From Pseudoalteromonas sp. A25 (GTDB lineage Bacteria; Pseudomonadota; Gammaproteobacteria; Enterobacterales; Alteromonadaceae): a stretch of DNA of 64,000 bases. The stretch's first letter is position 1, and each line of letters opens with the position of its first letter. Under the pieces are notes generated by a model. That model saw nothing but the letters and a program-made list of their open reading frames with translations, made no database searches and had not been told where the DNA came from. This document shows positions 20,973 through 32,051 of this stretch, one piece after another. The translations under genes and the position numbers were made by a program. The stretch spans positions 1,706,001-1,770,000 of the forward strand of contig NZ_AP021846.1 of the NCBI RefSeq assembly GCF_009176705.1, in the 5' to 3' direction.

Positions 20973-22925
20973 TTATGCCTCCACAGGCTCTACAATTGCC
21001 AACATGTCACCGTGGCTAACCAGTGCACCTTCAGCAAAGCAGTAGCTTGTTAATGTGCCATCAAATGGTGCGTTCAAGGTATATTCCATTTTCATCGCTT
21101 CAATAACAACAACTGCGTCACCTTTACTCACTTGACTATTCAGTGGTTGTAGGTGCTTAACGACAGTTCCGTTGAGTGGTGCTGCCAATGGTGCTGCTTC
21201 GTGCTCATGCTCACTGATGTAGTGTTTAGACTTCAGTTCAAAGGTATGAGCATACGCTTGATACATCACTGTAATAGAGTCATCTTCAACAAGTACATTC
21301 GCATGGTACTGTTTACCATCAATCACAGCATTAAGCTGAGTTTGCTCAAGTGATGCGCTGATGTTAATTGTTTTACCATCGTGCTCAACGCTTATTATTT
21401 CACCACTTAAAGTGGCTTCAACAGGCCCATCAAAAAATGGCACGTTCACTTTTGCACTTTGATTTAATCTAAAACCCAGTGCGCTTTGCCAAGGTGTAGT
21501 ATTTTTACTTGGCATAGCATGGTTAATAAATGCTGCTACCGCTAGTAACATCAGTTGCGCAAGTGGCTCAGGCTGCTGAGTAAGTGTGTCTGTTTGACTA
21601 TCGATAAAGTGTGTATCTGGTGCGCCAGCCATAAAGGTAGGATGACCCGATAAATGGTGTAAAAACGCAATATTACTTTTTACGCCAGCAAGATGTACTT
21701 CTTCGAGTGCGTGATGCAATTTGAGTAGGGCAGTTTCGCGGTCTGGCCCGTGTACAATCAGCTTGGCAATCATCGGGTCGTAAAACGAGCTTATTTCAGC
21801 ACCAGTTTGTACGCCTGTATCAATACGTACACCATCGTTTTCTGATGGGAATGATAAATGCGTTAGCGCCCCAGAAAATGGCATAAAGTTTTCACGTGGG
21901 TCTTCAGCGTAAATACGTGCTTCAAAGCTATGGCCGTCCAACGCTATGTCTTCTTGAGACAGTGGCAGTTGTTGATTGTTAGCAACCCGAATTTGCCATT
22001 CAACTAAGTCTAACCCTGTAACCATTTCTGTAACTGGGTGTTCTACTTGTAGGCGTGTGTTCATCTCCATAAAGAAGAACTCTTCACCACATAATAAAAA
22101 CTCAACGGTACCAGCACCACGATAATTAATCGCTTTGGCACAGCGTACCGCAGCTTCACCCATTTCTTTGCGAAGGAACTCAGATAAGCCAGGGGCAGGG
22201 GCTTCTTCAATCACTTTTTGGTGGCGACGTTGTAGTGAACAGTCTCTGTCACCCAAATACACACAGTTACCATGATTGTCAGCAAATACTTGTACTTCAA
22301 CGTGTCGCGGGGTATCCACGTAACGCTCTAACAGCACTAGGTCGTTACCAAACCCAGCAAGCGCTTCACGTTTAGCGCCATCTAACGCAGACAAAAATTC
22401 TTTGCTTTCGCGCACAACACGCATGCCTTTACCGCCACCGCCAAATGCCGCTTTGATAAGCACCGGGTAGCCAATTTTTTCAGCTTCTGCAGCTAAAAAG
22501 TCGCTATCTTGGTTTTGACCATAGTAGCCTGGCACCAACGGCACACTTGCTTCGGCCATAATTTCTTTAGCACGGGTTTTCGACCCCATAGCTTCAATGG
22601 AGCTTGCCAATGGTCCAATAAATACAATACCGGCTTTTTCTAGCGCTTCTGCAAAAGTATTGTTTTCCGATAAAAAGCCATAGCCTGGGTGTACACAGTC
22701 AGCGCCAGATAATTTGGCAACTTCGAGTATTTTATCTGCTACTAAATAGGAATCTTTACTGGGCGCAGGTCCAATATGATAGGCTTCGTCTGCCTGTTGC
22801 ACGTGTAATGCATTGGCGTCGGCATCTGAGTACACCGCAACGGTTTTTAGGCCCAGTCGCTTAGCGGTTTTCATTACGCGGCAGGCGATTTCGCCACGGT
22901 TTGCAATGAGGATCTTTTTCAACAT
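20973..22925 (-). CDS. liuD: Methylcrotonyl-CoA carboxylase, biotin-containing alpha subunit
   Basis: ATP-dependent biotin carboxylase plus carrier for conversion of 3-methylcrotonyl-CoA to 3-methylglutaconyl-CoA. The N-terminal biotin carboxylase domain (about 1-450) includes [14 protein letters not shown], the glycine loop [14 protein letters not shown] and [20 protein letters not shown] linker and a biotinyl domain follow, with the acceptor lysine in EAMKMEYT near residue 612. Length 650 aa fits MccA. The call over acetyl- or propionyl-CoA carboxylase rests on the operon. Confidence 0.94.
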   Translation of the reverse strand: MLKKILIANRGEIACRVMKTAKRLGLKTVAVYSDADANALHVQQADEAYHIGPAPSKDSYLVADKILEVAKLSGADCVHPGYGFLSENNTFAEALEKAGIVFIGPLASSIEAMGSKTRAKEIMAEASVPLVPGYYGQNQDSDFLAAEAEKIGYPVLIKAAFGGGGKGMRVVRESKEFLSALDGAKREALAGFGNDLVLLERYVDTPRHVEVQVFADNHGNCVYLGDRDCSLQRRHQKVIEEAPAPGLSEFLRKEMGEAAVRCAKAINYRGAGTVEFLLCGEEFFFMEMNTRLQVEHPVTEMVTGLDLVEWQIRVANNQQLPLSQEDIALDGHSFEARIYAEDPRENFMPFSGALTHLSFPSENDGVRIDTGVQTGAEISSFYDPMIAKLIVHGPDRETALLKLHHALEEVHLAGVKSNIAFLHHLSGHPTFMAGAPDTHFIDSQTDTLTQQPEPLAQLMLLAVAAFINHAMPSKNTTPWQSALGFRLNQSAKVNVPFFDGPVEATLSGEIISVEHDGKTINISASLEQTQLNAVIDGKQYHANVLVEDDSITVMYQAYAHTFELKSKHYISEHEHEAAPLAAPLNGTVVKHLQPLNSQVSKGDAVVVIEAMKMEYTLNAPFDGTLTSYCFAEGALVSHGDMLAIVEPVEA

Positions 22926-22937
22926 GATGACGGTCCC

Positions 22938-23720
22938 TTACTGTTTTGCCGCGTTTTGCCAACTTGGCGCACGCTTTTCAAAAAAGGCGCTTAAGCCTTC
23001 TTGCCCCTCTGGGCTAACTCTTATTTCAGCGATACGTGTAGCGGTGTGAGCGATAAGTTGCTCATTGATTTCTTTATTCGCTACTTCGTCGATAAGCGAT
23101 TTTGCCGATTGCACCGCAGCTGGGCCATTATTTAAAAGCGTGTCGATAAAATATTGCTCGCTCTTGTCTAGGTCGTCGCTAATGTCATGAATTAAGCCCA
23201 GCGCAAGCGCTTGTTCGGCCTTAAATACTTCGGCTGTTAGGAAGTAACGACGGGCTTGGCGCTCGCCTATAGCTTTAATTACATACGGGCTGATAACCGC
23301 AGGGATAAGCCCTAGTTTCACTTCACTTAAGCAAAACTTTGCATCCGGTGTGGCAACGGCAATATCGCAACACGCAATAAGACCTAACGCCCCACCAAAC
23401 GCTGCACCTTGCACCAAACACAAAGTGGGATGCGGCGAGGTCGCAAGCACAGACATTAATTTGGCAAGTTTGGCTGAGTCTGCAACATTTTCATCGTAGT
23501 TGTTGTTCGCCATCGATTTCATCCAGCCAAGATCAGCACCGGCTGAAAAGTGTTTGCCTTGTGTTTTGAGCACAAGAGCTCGGATCTCAAGGCTATTAGC
23601 ATGCTCAATACACTGAATGAGCTCTGCAATGACAGCATCGTCAAACGCGTTATGTTTTTCTGGGCGACTTAACTCTAAAATCGCCACTTTTGTTTTTGTT
23701 ATCGTTAAAGTGACCGACAT
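22938..23720 (-). CDS. liuC: Methylglutaconyl-CoA hydratase
   Basis: Crotonase-superfamily hydratase producing HMG-CoA. It has LSRPEKHNAFDDAVIAEL, the first oxyanion-hole segment GKHFSAGADLGWM (about residues 55-67), the second QGAAFGGALGLIACCDI and LSEVKLGLIPAVISPYV with an active-site Glu. Length 260 aa is typical. It sits between the two carboxylase subunit genes with 12-nt gaps on both sides, the usual liuB-liuC-liuD order. Confidence 0.92.
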   Translation of the reverse strand: MSVTLTITKTKVAILELSRPEKHNAFDDAVIAELIQCIEHANSLEIRALVLKTQGKHFSAGADLGWMKSMANNNYDENVADSAKLAKLMSVLATSPHPTLCLVQGAAFGGALGLIACCDIAVATPDAKFCLSEVKLGLIPAVISPYVIKAIGERQARRYFLTAEVFKAEQALALGLIHDISDDLDKSEQYFIDTLLNNGPAAVQSAKSLIDEVANKEINEQLIAHTATRIAEIRVSPEGQEGLSAFFEKRAPSWQNAAKQ

Positions 23721-23732
23721 AGTCTGCTCCTG

Positions 23733-25340
23733 TTACATTCTGAAGATGCCAAATTTTGACTCTTTGTGTGGTGCATTGGCAGCCGCTTCAAGCGCTAGAC
23801 CTAAAACTGTACGGGTATCTGCTGGGTCAATAATGCCATCATCCCAAAGCCGTGCACTGGCATAATAAGGATGGCCTTGCTTTTCGTACTGTTCGATGAT
23901 TGGTTTTTTGAACGTAGCAACTTCGTCATCGCTCATGCTTTGGCCTTTACGGGCTAAACCATCTTGGCGAACTTGGGTGAGTACACCTGCAGCTTGCTCA
24001 CCCCCCATTACTGATATACGAGCATTAGGCCACATCCACATCATGGTTGGTTCATACGCTCTACCACACATACCGTAGTTACCAGCGCCATAAGAGCCAC
24101 CAATTAATACTGTAAACTTAGGCACGTCAGCACAAGAAACGGCAGTTACCATTTTGGCACCGTGCTTAGCGATACCTTCGGCTTCGTATTTCTGACCCAC
24201 CATAAATCCGGTAATGTTTTGCAAAAATAGTAGGGGGATATCACGTTGAGCACACAATTGAATAAAGTGTGCGCCTTTTTGCGCCGACTCTGAGAATAAA
24301 ATACCGTTGTTAGCAACAATACCCACCGGGTGACCATAGATTTCAGCAAAACCTGTTACCAGTGTTTCACCAAAGTAGCGTTTAAATTCATCAAATTGTG
24401 AATCATCTACGATACGAGCAATGACCTCACGAACGTCAAACGGCTTTTTAAGGTCCGTGCCCACAATGCCGTATACTTCGCGTATGTCATAACGAGGTGG
24501 TTTTACGTCTTTTAGAATAGGGCGAGTTGGGCGCTGGTGGTTAATACGGGCAATACACTGGCGAGCGATAGATAACGCGTGCTCGTCATTTTCTGCATAG
24601 TGATCAGCCACACCTGACGTTTTACAGTGCACATCGGCACCGCCTAGGTCTTCGGCGCTGACTTCTTCACCCGTTGCCGCTTTAACCAGTGGCGGACCTG
24701 CCAAGAAAATCGTCCCTTGTTCTTTTACGATGATACTCTCATCAGCCATTGCGGGGACATACGCGCCACCTGCCGTACATAAACCCATAACAACAGCAAT
24801 TTGTGGGATACCTTTGGCAGACATACGTGCTTGGTTATAGAAAATACGGCCAAAGTGTAGCTTGTCTGGAAATACTTCATCTTGTTCTGGCAAGTTGGCA
24901 CCGCCCGAATCTACCAAGTAGATACATGGCAAATGACAACGCTCGGCAATTTCTTGGGCGCGAAGGTGCTTTTTCACGGTAAGTGGAAAGTAAGTACCGC
25001 CTTTTACCGTGGCGTCATTACCTACAATCATACATTCGATGCCTTGCACGCGGCCAATACCGGCGACCACACCGGCACACGGAATGTCTTGCTCATACAC
25101 GCCAAAAGCGGCAAATTGAGAGATTTCTAAAAAAGGCGAGCCTTCATCAAGTAGCGTATTAATGCGGTCACGAACAAATAATTTTCCGCGGCTTTGATGA
25201 CGGGCGATGAGGGCTTCACCGCCACCTTGAGATAACGTAGCGACTTTGTCGTTTAAATCAGCAACCAGCGAAGCCATGGCTTCGCTGTTTGCTTTAAACT
25301 GACTGTCGTGAGGGTTAACTGAAGAGTTAAGTACAGTCAT
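23733..25340 (-). CDS. liuB: Methylcrotonyl-CoA carboxylase, carboxyltransferase beta subunit
   Basis: Transfers the carboxyl group from biotin to 3-methylcrotonyl-CoA. A 535-residue carboxyltransferase: [55 protein letters not shown] (substrate loop), [15 protein letters not shown] and the second-half oxyanion segment [21 protein letters not shown]. These match MccB over PccB. It follows liuA by 10 nt. Confidence 0.95.
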   Translation of the reverse strand: MTVLNSSVNPHDSQFKANSEAMASLVADLNDKVATLSQGGGEALIARHQSRGKLFVRDRINTLLDEGSPFLEISQFAAFGVYEQDIPCAGVVAGIGRVQGIECMIVGNDATVKGGTYFPLTVKKHLRAQEIAERCHLPCIYLVDSGGANLPEQDEVFPDKLHFGRIFYNQARMSAKGIPQIAVVMGLCTAGGAYVPAMADESIIVKEQGTIFLAGPPLVKAATGEEVSAEDLGGADVHCKTSGVADHYAENDEHALSIARQCIARINHQRPTRPILKDVKPPRYDIREVYGIVGTDLKKPFDVREVIARIVDDSQFDEFKRYFGETLVTGFAEIYGHPVGIVANNGILFSESAQKGAHFIQLCAQRDIPLLFLQNITGFMVGQKYEAEGIAKHGAKMVTAVSCADVPKFTVLIGGSYGAGNYGMCGRAYEPTMMWMWPNARISVMGGEQAAGVLTQVRQDGLARKGQSMSDDEVATFKKPIIEQYEKQGHPYYASARLWDDGIIDPADTRTVLGLALEAAANAPHKESKFGIFRM

Positions 25341-25350
25341 GTTTTATTCC

Positions 25351-26526
25351 TTAGCGGCTTTCTGTGAAAAGCTCTCGTCCAATTAGCATGCGGCGAATTT
25401 CAGAAGTACCTGCGCCGATTTCATATAGTTTTGCGTCACGTAATAAACGGCCAGTGGCATACTCGTTGATATAGCCATTACCGCCTAAAATCTGAATCGC
25501 ATCTAGCGCCATTTTGGTTGCCAATTCTGCTGCGTATAAAATGGCACCAGCAGCATCTTTACGCGTTGTTTCACCACGGTCACATGCTTTGGCAACGGTG
25601 TAAACGTATGAGCGAGCAGCATTCATTTGCGTGTACATGTCAGCGATTTTGCCTTGGATAAGTTGGAACTCACCAATAGATTTATTAAATTGCTTACGCT
25701 CGTGAATATAAGGTACAACGATGTCCATACAAGCTTGCATAATGCCCAGAGGGCCAGCTGCAAGTACAACACGTTCGTAATCTAGACCACTCATTAGTAC
25801 TTTAACGCCTTCGTTTAAGCCACCAAGAATGTTTTCTTCAGGTACTTCACAGTCTTCAAATACCAATTCACAGGTGTTTGAACCACGCATACCCAATTTA
25901 TCTAGTTTTTGTGCGGTTGAAAAACCAGGGAAGTCTTTTTCAACTAAAAATGCGGTAATGCCTTTTGAGCCTGCCTCAAGGTCAGTTTTGGCGTAGATAA
26001 CCAATACATCAGCGTCTGGACCATTGGTGATCCACATTTTATTGCCGTTTAAAATGTACTTATCGCCTTTTTTCTGTGCTTTAAGCTTCATTGATACCAC
26101 GTCAGAGCCTGCGTTTGGTTCACTCATTGCGAGTGCCCCGATATGCTCGCCGCTAATTAATTTAGGCAGATATTTGCGTTTTTGCGCTTCGTTACCGTTG
26201 CGGTTAATTTGGTTAACACACAGGTTTGAATGTGCGCCGTAGCTTAAGCCAATAGAGGCACTGGCACGGCTGATCTCTTCCATCGCCACAACGTGCTCAA
26301 GATAGCCCATGCCGGCACCACCAAACTCTTCAGGAACAGTAATACCCAATAAACCCATATCACCAAACTGAGGCCATAGTTGATTAGGGAAGCTGTTATC
26401 TAAGTCGGTTTTTTCAGCTAAAGGGGCGATTTCTGCCGTTGCAAAGCTGTTTACATGGCTGCGGATCATGTCGGCTGTTTCGCCTAAACCAAAATTCATT
26501 TCTTTATATAACGATACGGTGCTCAT
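25351..26526 (-). CDS. liuA: Isovaleryl-CoA dehydrogenase
   Basis: FAD-dependent acyl-CoA dehydrogenase oxidising isovaleryl-CoA to 3-methylcrotonyl-CoA, with electrons to ETF. It has [35 protein letters not shown] and the C-terminal [42 protein letters not shown]. The catalytic Glu is expected in the [11 protein letters not shown] helix, as in isovaleryl-CoA dehydrogenases (others carry it near the C-terminus). 391 aa. First catalytic gene after liuR, 20 nt downstream of its stop. Confidence 0.94.
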   Translation of the reverse strand: MSTVSLYKEMNFGLGETADMIRSHVNSFATAEIAPLAEKTDLDNSFPNQLWPQFGDMGLLGITVPEEFGGAGMGYLEHVVAMEEISRASASIGLSYGAHSNLCVNQINRNGNEAQKRKYLPKLISGEHIGALAMSEPNAGSDVVSMKLKAQKKGDKYILNGNKMWITNGPDADVLVIYAKTDLEAGSKGITAFLVEKDFPGFSTAQKLDKLGMRGSNTCELVFEDCEVPEENILGGLNEGVKVLMSGLDYERVVLAAGPLGIMQACMDIVVPYIHERKQFNKSIGEFQLIQGKIADMYTQMNAARSYVYTVAKACDRGETTRKDAAGAILYAAELATKMALDAIQILGGNGYINEYATGRLLRDAKLYEIGAGTSEIRRMLIGRELFTESR

Positions 26527-26546
26527 AATAATTATCCTGTGAGAGA

Positions 26547-26942
26547 TTATTCTTCTAAATTCTTTAACGTGTCGCGACAGCGGCGCTCGGCGGTAACCAG
26601 CTCCATCAACACAACTTTAATATCGTCCATTTGCTGACTTAAATCGGCTTTTTTCTCTTCGATTAGTTGCAACATGGTAGAGAGCTGTTTAGCGCTCGAT
26701 TTATCAGCGTCATACAACTCGAATAAACGGCCAGTTTCTGCCAATGTAAAGCCCAAACGCTTGCCTCTGAGAATAAGCTTTAATCGCACTTTATCGCGTT
26801 TTGAGTAAACACGGGTTTGCCCGTGACGTTCGGGAGATAGCAAGCCCTGATCTTCATAAAAGCGTATGCTGCGCGTTGTAATATCAAATTCTTTCGCTAG
26901 TTCGCTAATTGAGTAGGTTTCTTCGTTATAGTTATCTTGCAT
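26547..26942 (-). CDS. liuR: LiuR, MerR-family regulator of branched-chain amino acid catabolism
   Basis: A 131-residue MerR-type protein. The N-terminal winged helix [41 protein letters not shown] is followed by [25 protein letters not shown] and a coiled-coil dimerisation helix ([18 protein letters not shown]). It has no metal-binding cysteine pair: the only Cys is near the C-terminus, in ERRCRDTL. LiuR is known to control leucine and Ile/Val degradation genes in gammaproteobacteria. Here it heads the liu operon, and candidate sites lie on both sides of the divergent gap. Confidence 0.92.
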   Translation of the reverse strand: MQDNYNEETYSISELAKEFDITTRSIRFYEDQGLLSPERHGQTRVYSKRDKVRLKLILRGKRLGFTLAETGRLFELYDADKSSAKQLSTMLQLIEEKKADLSQQMDDIKVVLMELVTAERRCRDTLKNLEE

Positions 26943-26991
26943 GGTTATTTACACATTGACTTCAATACTGATTTGACCAATATAAGTGAAG

Positions 26992-27007
26992 TTTACGTAA
27001 AGGTAAA
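26992..27007. promoter_or_regulatory. Candidate LiuR site upstream of liuR
   Basis: TTTACGTAAAGGTAAA is an imperfect inverted repeat 50 bp upstream of the liuR start. On the minus strand it sits just upstream of a TTATAT-like -10, where MerR-type activators bind between -35 and -10. The match to LiuR is by position and by similarity to the second site; I did not align it to a published matrix. Confidence 0.5.
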
Positions 27008-27161
27008 GCTGTGCGTGAAAACCATACTTTGGTATTAGGTGTGTTTTTCGCAATTTATATGACAAAAAAACATCAATAAACTGAGTAAATACGGCAGTTG
27101 GAAAGCTAAGTGTGCAACAAATGTTTACAAAACCAGACATCGCACTTTGCTTGATTTTAGA

Positions 27162-27183
27162 TTTACGTTGGCGTAAACGTAAA
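27162..27183. promoter_or_regulatory. Candidate LiuR site upstream of the ivd/mms operon
   Basis: TTTACG (27162-27167) and CGTAAA (27178-27183) form an inverted repeat around TTGGCGTAAA, followed by TATTATGTATGCT, which could hold the -10. It lies about 80 bp before the thiolase start. Together with the site at 26992 it suggests one regulator for both divergent operons. Confidence 0.55.
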
Positions 27184-27263
27184 TATTATGTATGCTCAAA
27201 TTAATTGATAAATCGTTTAAGCAGGATGCCATAACCAAGGGTATCTGTGAATAGGAGTTTAAA

Positions 27264-28442
27264 ATGAGTAAAGATGCTGTAGTCATCGTAGCCGCAAAAC
27301 GTACCCCGATGGGTGGCTTTATGGGCGCTTTATCTGGCGCGAGTGCAACAGAGTTAGGTGCAAGCGCTATTAAAAGCGTGATGGCACAGACGGGCCTAAG
27401 TGATGCGTCAATTGATGAAGTGATCATGGGTTGCGTATTACCAGCTGGCTTAGGCCAAGCGCCGGCGCGTCAAGCGATGTTACATGCAGGTCTTGCACGT
27501 TCAACAGGTGCAACCACAATTAACAAAGTATGTGGCTCGGGCCTTAAAGCTGCGATGTTAGCACACGATTTGATCAAAGCGGGTAGCATCAACTCGGCGG
27601 TTGCTGGCGGTATGGAAAGCATGACCAATTCGCCATATTTTATTCCTAAAGCACGTGGTGGCATGCGCATGGGCCATGGCGAAATTAAAGACCACATGAT
27701 GGCTGACGGCTTAGAAGACGCTTACGACAACAAAGCCATGGGTTGTTTTGCACAAGACACTGCGGATCAGTACGGTATTACACGTGAACAAATGGACGAA
27801 TTTGCTTTAGGCTCACTAAGTAAAGCAAACGCGGCAATTGAAAATGGCAGTTTCGATAACGAAATTTCACCTGTGACGTTATCTACTCGCAAAGGCGATG
27901 TGGAAGTAAGCATCGACGAGCAGCCAGGTAATGCACGTCCTGAAAAGATCCCTGGCTTACGCCCTGCGTTTAAAAAAGATGGCACAATAACCGCGGCTAA
28001 CTCATCGTCTATTTCAGACGGCGCAGCAGCGCTTATTTTAATGAGTGAGTCAGAGGCCAAACGTCAAGGTTTAACGCCAATCTGTAAGATTGCAGGTCAT
28101 GCAACACATTCACAATTACCGTCTGAGTTTACCTTGGCACCTGTGGGCGCAATGAACAAGTTACTTGAGCGCACTGGTTGGAGCAAAGACGACGTAGATC
28201 TTTGGGAGATCAACGAAGCGTTTGCCATGGTAACTATGCTCGCTATTAACGAACTGGGTTTAGACAGCAACAAAGTAAATGTTAATGGCGGTGCCTGTGC
28301 TCTTGGTCACCCAATCGGCGCAAGTGGCGCACGCCTTCTTGTTACGCTTATTCACGCTTTACGTAATCGTGGTTTATCTAAAGGTATCACATCGCTGTGC
28401 ATCGGTGGTGGCGAAGCCGTGGCGCTAGCAGTAGAAGTCTAA
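27264..28442 (+). CDS. Acetyl-CoA C-acyltransferase (thiolase II) of isoleucine degradation
   Basis: Biosynthetic-type thiolase of 392 aa. Catalytic residues are all visible: Cys90 in NKVCGSGLKA, His in NEAFAMVT, and Cys/His in GGACALGHPIGASGARLL. In this operon (same order as the Shewanella ivd cluster) the likely job is thiolysis of 2-methylacetoacetyl-CoA to acetyl-CoA and propionyl-CoA. Acetoacetyl-CoA thiolysis for the divergent leucine operon is equally possible. AGGAG precedes the ATG. Confidence 0.9.
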   Translation: MSKDAVVIVAAKRTPMGGFMGALSGASATELGASAIKSVMAQTGLSDASIDEVIMGCVLPAGLGQAPARQAMLHAGLARSTGATTINKVCGSGLKAAMLAHDLIKAGSINSAVAGGMESMTNSPYFIPKARGGMRMGHGEIKDHMMADGLEDAYDNKAMGCFAQDTADQYGITREQMDEFALGSLSKANAAIENGSFDNEISPVTLSTRKGDVEVSIDEQPGNARPEKIPGLRPAFKKDGTITAANSSSISDGAAALILMSESEAKRQGLTPICKIAGHATHSQLPSEFTLAPVGAMNKLLERTGWSKDDVDLWEINEAFAMVTMLAINELGLDSNKVNVNGGACALGHPIGASGARLLVTLIHALRNRGLSKGITSLCIGGGEAVALAVEV

Positions 28443-28530
28443 ATATCATTTTTTAGGGCACCAAAATAACAGGCAAGACAACTATTATAGCCTTTGGTGC
28501 CATGACACATAATCTGGGGAGGAGTGCACA

Positions 28531-30021
28531 ATGCACCAAGTACCTTTATACATCAACGGCGAATTCACACAATCATCAACCGAAAAATGGATTGATGTTG
28601 TAAACCCTGCAAACCAAGAAGTATTAGCACAAGTGCCTTGTGCAACTGAGCAAGAAATGCGCGCAGCAATTGACTCGGCACAAGAAACATTTAAAACATG
28701 GAAAGAAGTGCCAGTTACGGAGCGCTCTCGTATCATGATGCGCTATGCTGCGCTGTTAAAAGAACATCATGATGAACTGGCAACCATTATTTGTCATGAG
28801 CTTGGTAAGACGTTTGAAGATGCTAAAGGTGACGTTTGGCGCGGCATCGAAGTAGTTGAACAAGCTGCTAATGCGCCATCAATGATGATGGGTGAAACGG
28901 TAGAAAACGTTGCCCGCAAAATTGACACCTACTCATACATGCAGCCGCTTGGCGTTTGTGCGGGTATTACACCATTTAACTTCCCTGCGATGATCCCACT
29001 TTGGATGTTTCCAATGGCGATTGTGTGTGGTAACACGTTTATTCTTAAGCCATCAGAACAAGACCCATTAACGCCAATGCGCTTAGTCGAATTATTTGAA
29101 GAAGCGGGCGCACCAAAAGGTGTTTTACAGGTTGTTCATGGTGCTAAAGAGCAAGTCGATCAAATTTTAGAAGCACCAGAAATACGCGCTATCTCGTTTG
29201 TCGGTTCTTGTGGTGTTGGTCAATATATCTACTCGAAAGGCACACAGCACCTTAAACGCGTGCAAGCGTGTGTTGGCGCTAAAAACCACATGGTGATCAT
29301 GCCCGACTCTAAAAAAGAGCAGCTTATCAACAATCTAGTGGGTTCTTCTGTGGGGGCCGCTGGTCAGCGCTGTATGGGTATTTCGGTTGCGGTATTTGTT
29401 GGTCAATCTAAAGAGTGGGTAAATGATTTAAAAGAAGCGCTTTCAAAAGTTCGTCCAGGCGTTTGGGATGACCCACAAGCAGCGTATGGTCCGCAAACTA
29501 CACCACAAGCAAAAGCGCGTATTTTGTCGTTAATTGAAAGTGCGAAACAACAAGGCGCAACGTGTTTGCTTGATGGCTCTGATTTTACCGTTGAAGGTTA
29601 TGAGCAAGGCAACTGGGTTGGACCAACCTTATTTACTGACGTAACAACCGATATGGACCTGTACAAAGAAGAAATTTTTGGTCCTGTATTAGCGTGTATG
29701 TTTGTTGACACGCTAGAAGAGGCGATTGCGCTTATCAATGCGAGCCCATACGGAAACGGTACCTCACTGTTTACGTCAAGTGGTGCTGCAGCACGTAAGT
29801 TCCAACACGAAATTGAAGTTGGCCAAGTAGGCATCAACGTGCCAATTCCTGTGCCACTGCCATTTTTCTCATTCACAGGTTGGAAGGGCTCATTCTACGG
29901 CGACCAACACACCTATGGTAAACAAGGCGTGCGTTTTTATACCGAGACTAAAACCATTACCTCACGTTGGTTTGAAGACGATATCGCGTCTGGTCCAAAC
30001 ATGAGTATTAACCTGAAGTAA
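28531..30021 (+). CDS. mmsA: Methylmalonate-semialdehyde dehydrogenase (CoA-acylating)
   Basis: Converts methylmalonate semialdehyde to propionyl-CoA, the last step of valine degradation. ALDH superfamily, 496 aa: [45 protein letters not shown] (NAD-binding) and catalytic Cys in [14 protein letters not shown]. The Cys is followed by Met, as in MMSDH. It is preceded by GGGGAGG (28516-28522) with good spacing. Confidence 0.95.
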   Translation: MHQVPLYINGEFTQSSTEKWIDVVNPANQEVLAQVPCATEQEMRAAIDSAQETFKTWKEVPVTERSRIMMRYAALLKEHHDELATIICHELGKTFEDAKGDVWRGIEVVEQAANAPSMMMGETVENVARKIDTYSYMQPLGVCAGITPFNFPAMIPLWMFPMAIVCGNTFILKPSEQDPLTPMRLVELFEEAGAPKGVLQVVHGAKEQVDQILEAPEIRAISFVGSCGVGQYIYSKGTQHLKRVQACVGAKNHMVIMPDSKKEQLINNLVGSSVGAAGQRCMGISVAVFVGQSKEWVNDLKEALSKVRPGVWDDPQAAYGPQTTPQAKARILSLIESAKQQGATCLLDGSDFTVEGYEQGNWVGPTLFTDVTTDMDLYKEEIFGPVLACMFVDTLEEAIALINASPYGNGTSLFTSSGAAARKFQHEIEVGQVGINVPIPVPLPFFSFTGWKGSFYGDQHTYGKQGVRFYTETKTITSRWFEDDIASGPNMSINLK

Positions 30022-30106
30022 TTCAGCGTTTCAAAAGAATAAAACAATAATTATTAACTAAGCCAGAGTCTCTCTGGCTTAGTCATCAACACAACAAGAG
30101 GTCTTT

Positions 30107-31264
30107 ATGGACTTTAATCTAACCGAAGATCAACAGGCGTTCGCCGAAACTGCGTATCAATTTGCTATGAGCGAACTGGCTCCTAATGCCGCACTTTGGG
30201 ACCGCGAACATATTTTTCCAAAAGACGTGATTAAAAAAGCCGGTGAACTTGGCTTTTGTGGTTTATACACGCCAGAAGAGGCCGGGGGCCTTGGTTTATC
30301 GCGTTTAGACTCAAGTATTATTTTTGAACAGCTTTCAATGGGTTGTACAGCAACTACCGCGATGTTGACCATTCACAACATGGCCACGTGGATGATCGCA
30401 AGCTTTGGTACAGACGCAGTAAAAGAAAAGTATATTGATCAACTGGTAATGGGTGAGTTACTCGCCTCATATTGTTTGACTGAGCCAGGTTCGGGTTCTG
30501 ACGCAGCATCGCTTAAAACAAAAGCAGTAAAAGAAGGCGATGAATACGTATTAAACGGTTCAAAAATGTTTATCTCTGGTGCCGGTGAAACAGACGTATT
30601 GGTGGTTATGGCGCGTACTGGCGAAGCTGGCCCGAAAGGGATTTCAGCATTTGTAGTACCGGCGGATGCAGCGGGTGTTGAATATGGCAAAGCCGAAGAA
30701 AAAATGGGCTGGAATGCTCAACCAACTCGCTTAGTCACGCTTGAAAATGTGCGTATTTCTGCTGATCACTTACTTGGTCAAGAAGGCGAAGGCTTTAAGT
30801 TTGCCATGCAAGGCCTTGATGGCGGCCGTATCAATATTGCTACTTGTTCGATTGGCACAGCGCAACAAGCGCTCAATACAGCTAAGCAGTATATGCAGGA
30901 GCGCGAACAGTTTGGTAAACCTCTTGCTGCTTTCCAAGCGTTGCAGTTTAAGATTGCAGATATGAATACTGAACTTGTGGCAGCGCGTCAAATGGTGCGT
31001 TTAGCAGCATTTAAGCTAGATACCAATGACGCTGAGAAAACCACTTACTGTGCTATGGCAAAACGCTTTGCGACCGATGTGGGCTTTAAAGTATGTGACG
31101 ATGCACTGCAAATTCATGGCGGTTACGGTTACATCAAAGAATACCCGCTAGAGCGTCATGTACGTGATGTACGCGTACACCAGATTTTAGAAGGTACTAA
31201 CGAGATCATGCGTGTGATCATCGCACGTCGTATTTTAGCCGAAGGCGCAGCAAGCGTTTTATAA
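30107..31264 (+). CDS. Acyl-CoA dehydrogenase (isobutyryl-/2-methylbutyryl-CoA type)
   Basis: FAD enzyme for the first dehydrogenation of the Val/Ile branch. MDFNLTEDQQAFAETA, YCLTEPGSGSDAASLKTKA, FISGAGETDVLVVMARTG and the C-terminal catalytic-Glu segment YPLERHVRDVRVHQILEGTNEIMRVIIAR are typical of short-branched-chain dehydrogenases. 385 aa. It starts 85 nt after mmsA and is followed closely by an enoyl-CoA hydratase. Substrate is inferred from the operon. Confidence 0.9.
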   Translation: MDFNLTEDQQAFAETAYQFAMSELAPNAALWDREHIFPKDVIKKAGELGFCGLYTPEEAGGLGLSRLDSSIIFEQLSMGCTATTAMLTIHNMATWMIASFGTDAVKEKYIDQLVMGELLASYCLTEPGSGSDAASLKTKAVKEGDEYVLNGSKMFISGAGETDVLVVMARTGEAGPKGISAFVVPADAAGVEYGKAEEKMGWNAQPTRLVTLENVRISADHLLGQEGEGFKFAMQGLDGGRINIATCSIGTAQQALNTAKQYMQEREQFGKPLAAFQALQFKIADMNTELVAARQMVRLAAFKLDTNDAEKTTYCAMAKRFATDVGFKVCDDALQIHGGYGYIKEYPLERHVRDVRVHQILEGTNEIMRVIIARRILAEGAASVL

Positions 31265-31274
31265 GGAGAACATC

Positions 31275-32051
31275 ATGAGTGCACAATTAAAACTTGAAAA
31301 GCAAGGTAACACCGCAATTATCACCATGAGCAATCCACCTGCCAATACGTGGACAAGAGATACACTGGTTGGTTTAAAAGAATTAGTCAATGAGCTAAAC
31401 GCAGATAAAAACATTTATGCGTTAGTGATCACAGGTGAAGGTGAAAAGTTCTTCTCGGCAGGTGCTGACTTAAACGTATTTGCCAGCGGTGATAAGGGTA
31501 TTGCTGCAGATATGTCGCGTGTGTTTGGCGAAGCGTTTGAAACATTAAGCGATTTTAGAGGCGTGTCTATTGCTGCTATCAACGGTTTTGCAATGGGTGG
31601 TGGCCTTGAAGTTGCTCTAGCGTGCGATATTCGTATTGCCGAAGCACAGGCGCAAATGGCACTGCCTGAAGCGAAAGTTGGCCTGCTACCGTGCGCAGGT
31701 GGTACACAAAACCTGTCTTGGCTTGTTGGCGAGGGCTGGGCGAAGCGCATGATTTTATGTGGCGAGCGTCTAAAAGCGGATAAAGCGCAGCAAATCGGCT
31801 TAGTGGAAGACGTGGTCGAAACTGGCGAAGCGCTTAACGCAGCGCTTGCACTGGCTGAAAAAGTCGGTGAGCAAAGCCCTGTTGCAGTAACAGCATGTAA
31901 AGCACTTATTCAAAAAGGCCGCACGGGCAGCATTAACAGTGCATTGCCGTTAGAACGAGAGTTATTTGTAACCTTGTTTGACACGCAAGATCAAAAAGAA
32001 GGCGTTAACGCCTTTTTAGAAAAGCGTAAGCCTAACTGGGTGAATGGCTAA
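31275..32051 (+). CDS. Enoyl-CoA hydratase of the valine/isoleucine pathway
   Basis: Crotonase-fold enzyme of 258 aa. First oxyanion segment is EKFFSAGADLNVFA, second is INGFAMGGGLEVALACDIRIAE, and the acid/base region is ALPEAKVGLLPCAGGTQNL. It would hydrate methacrylyl-CoA and tiglyl-CoA made by the preceding dehydrogenase. Its stop overlaps the ATG of the next gene by one base (TAATGG), so the two are coupled. Confidence 0.88.
   Translation: MSAQLKLEKQGNTAIITMSNPPANTWTRDTLVGLKELVNELNADKNIYALVITGEGEKFFSAGADLNVFASGDKGIAADMSRVFGEAFETLSDFRGVSIAAINGFAMGGGLEVALACDIRIAEAQAQMALPEAKVGLLPCAGGTQNLSWLVGEGWAKRMILCGERLKADKAQQIGLVEDVVETGEALNAALALAEKVGEQSPVAVTACKALIQKGRTGSINSALPLERELFVTLFDTQDQKEGVNAFLEKRKPNWVNG

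Noticed and set aside
30741..30991. Opposed frames within the acyl-CoA dehydrogenase gene
   Set aside because: Shadow frames of a well-supported gene.
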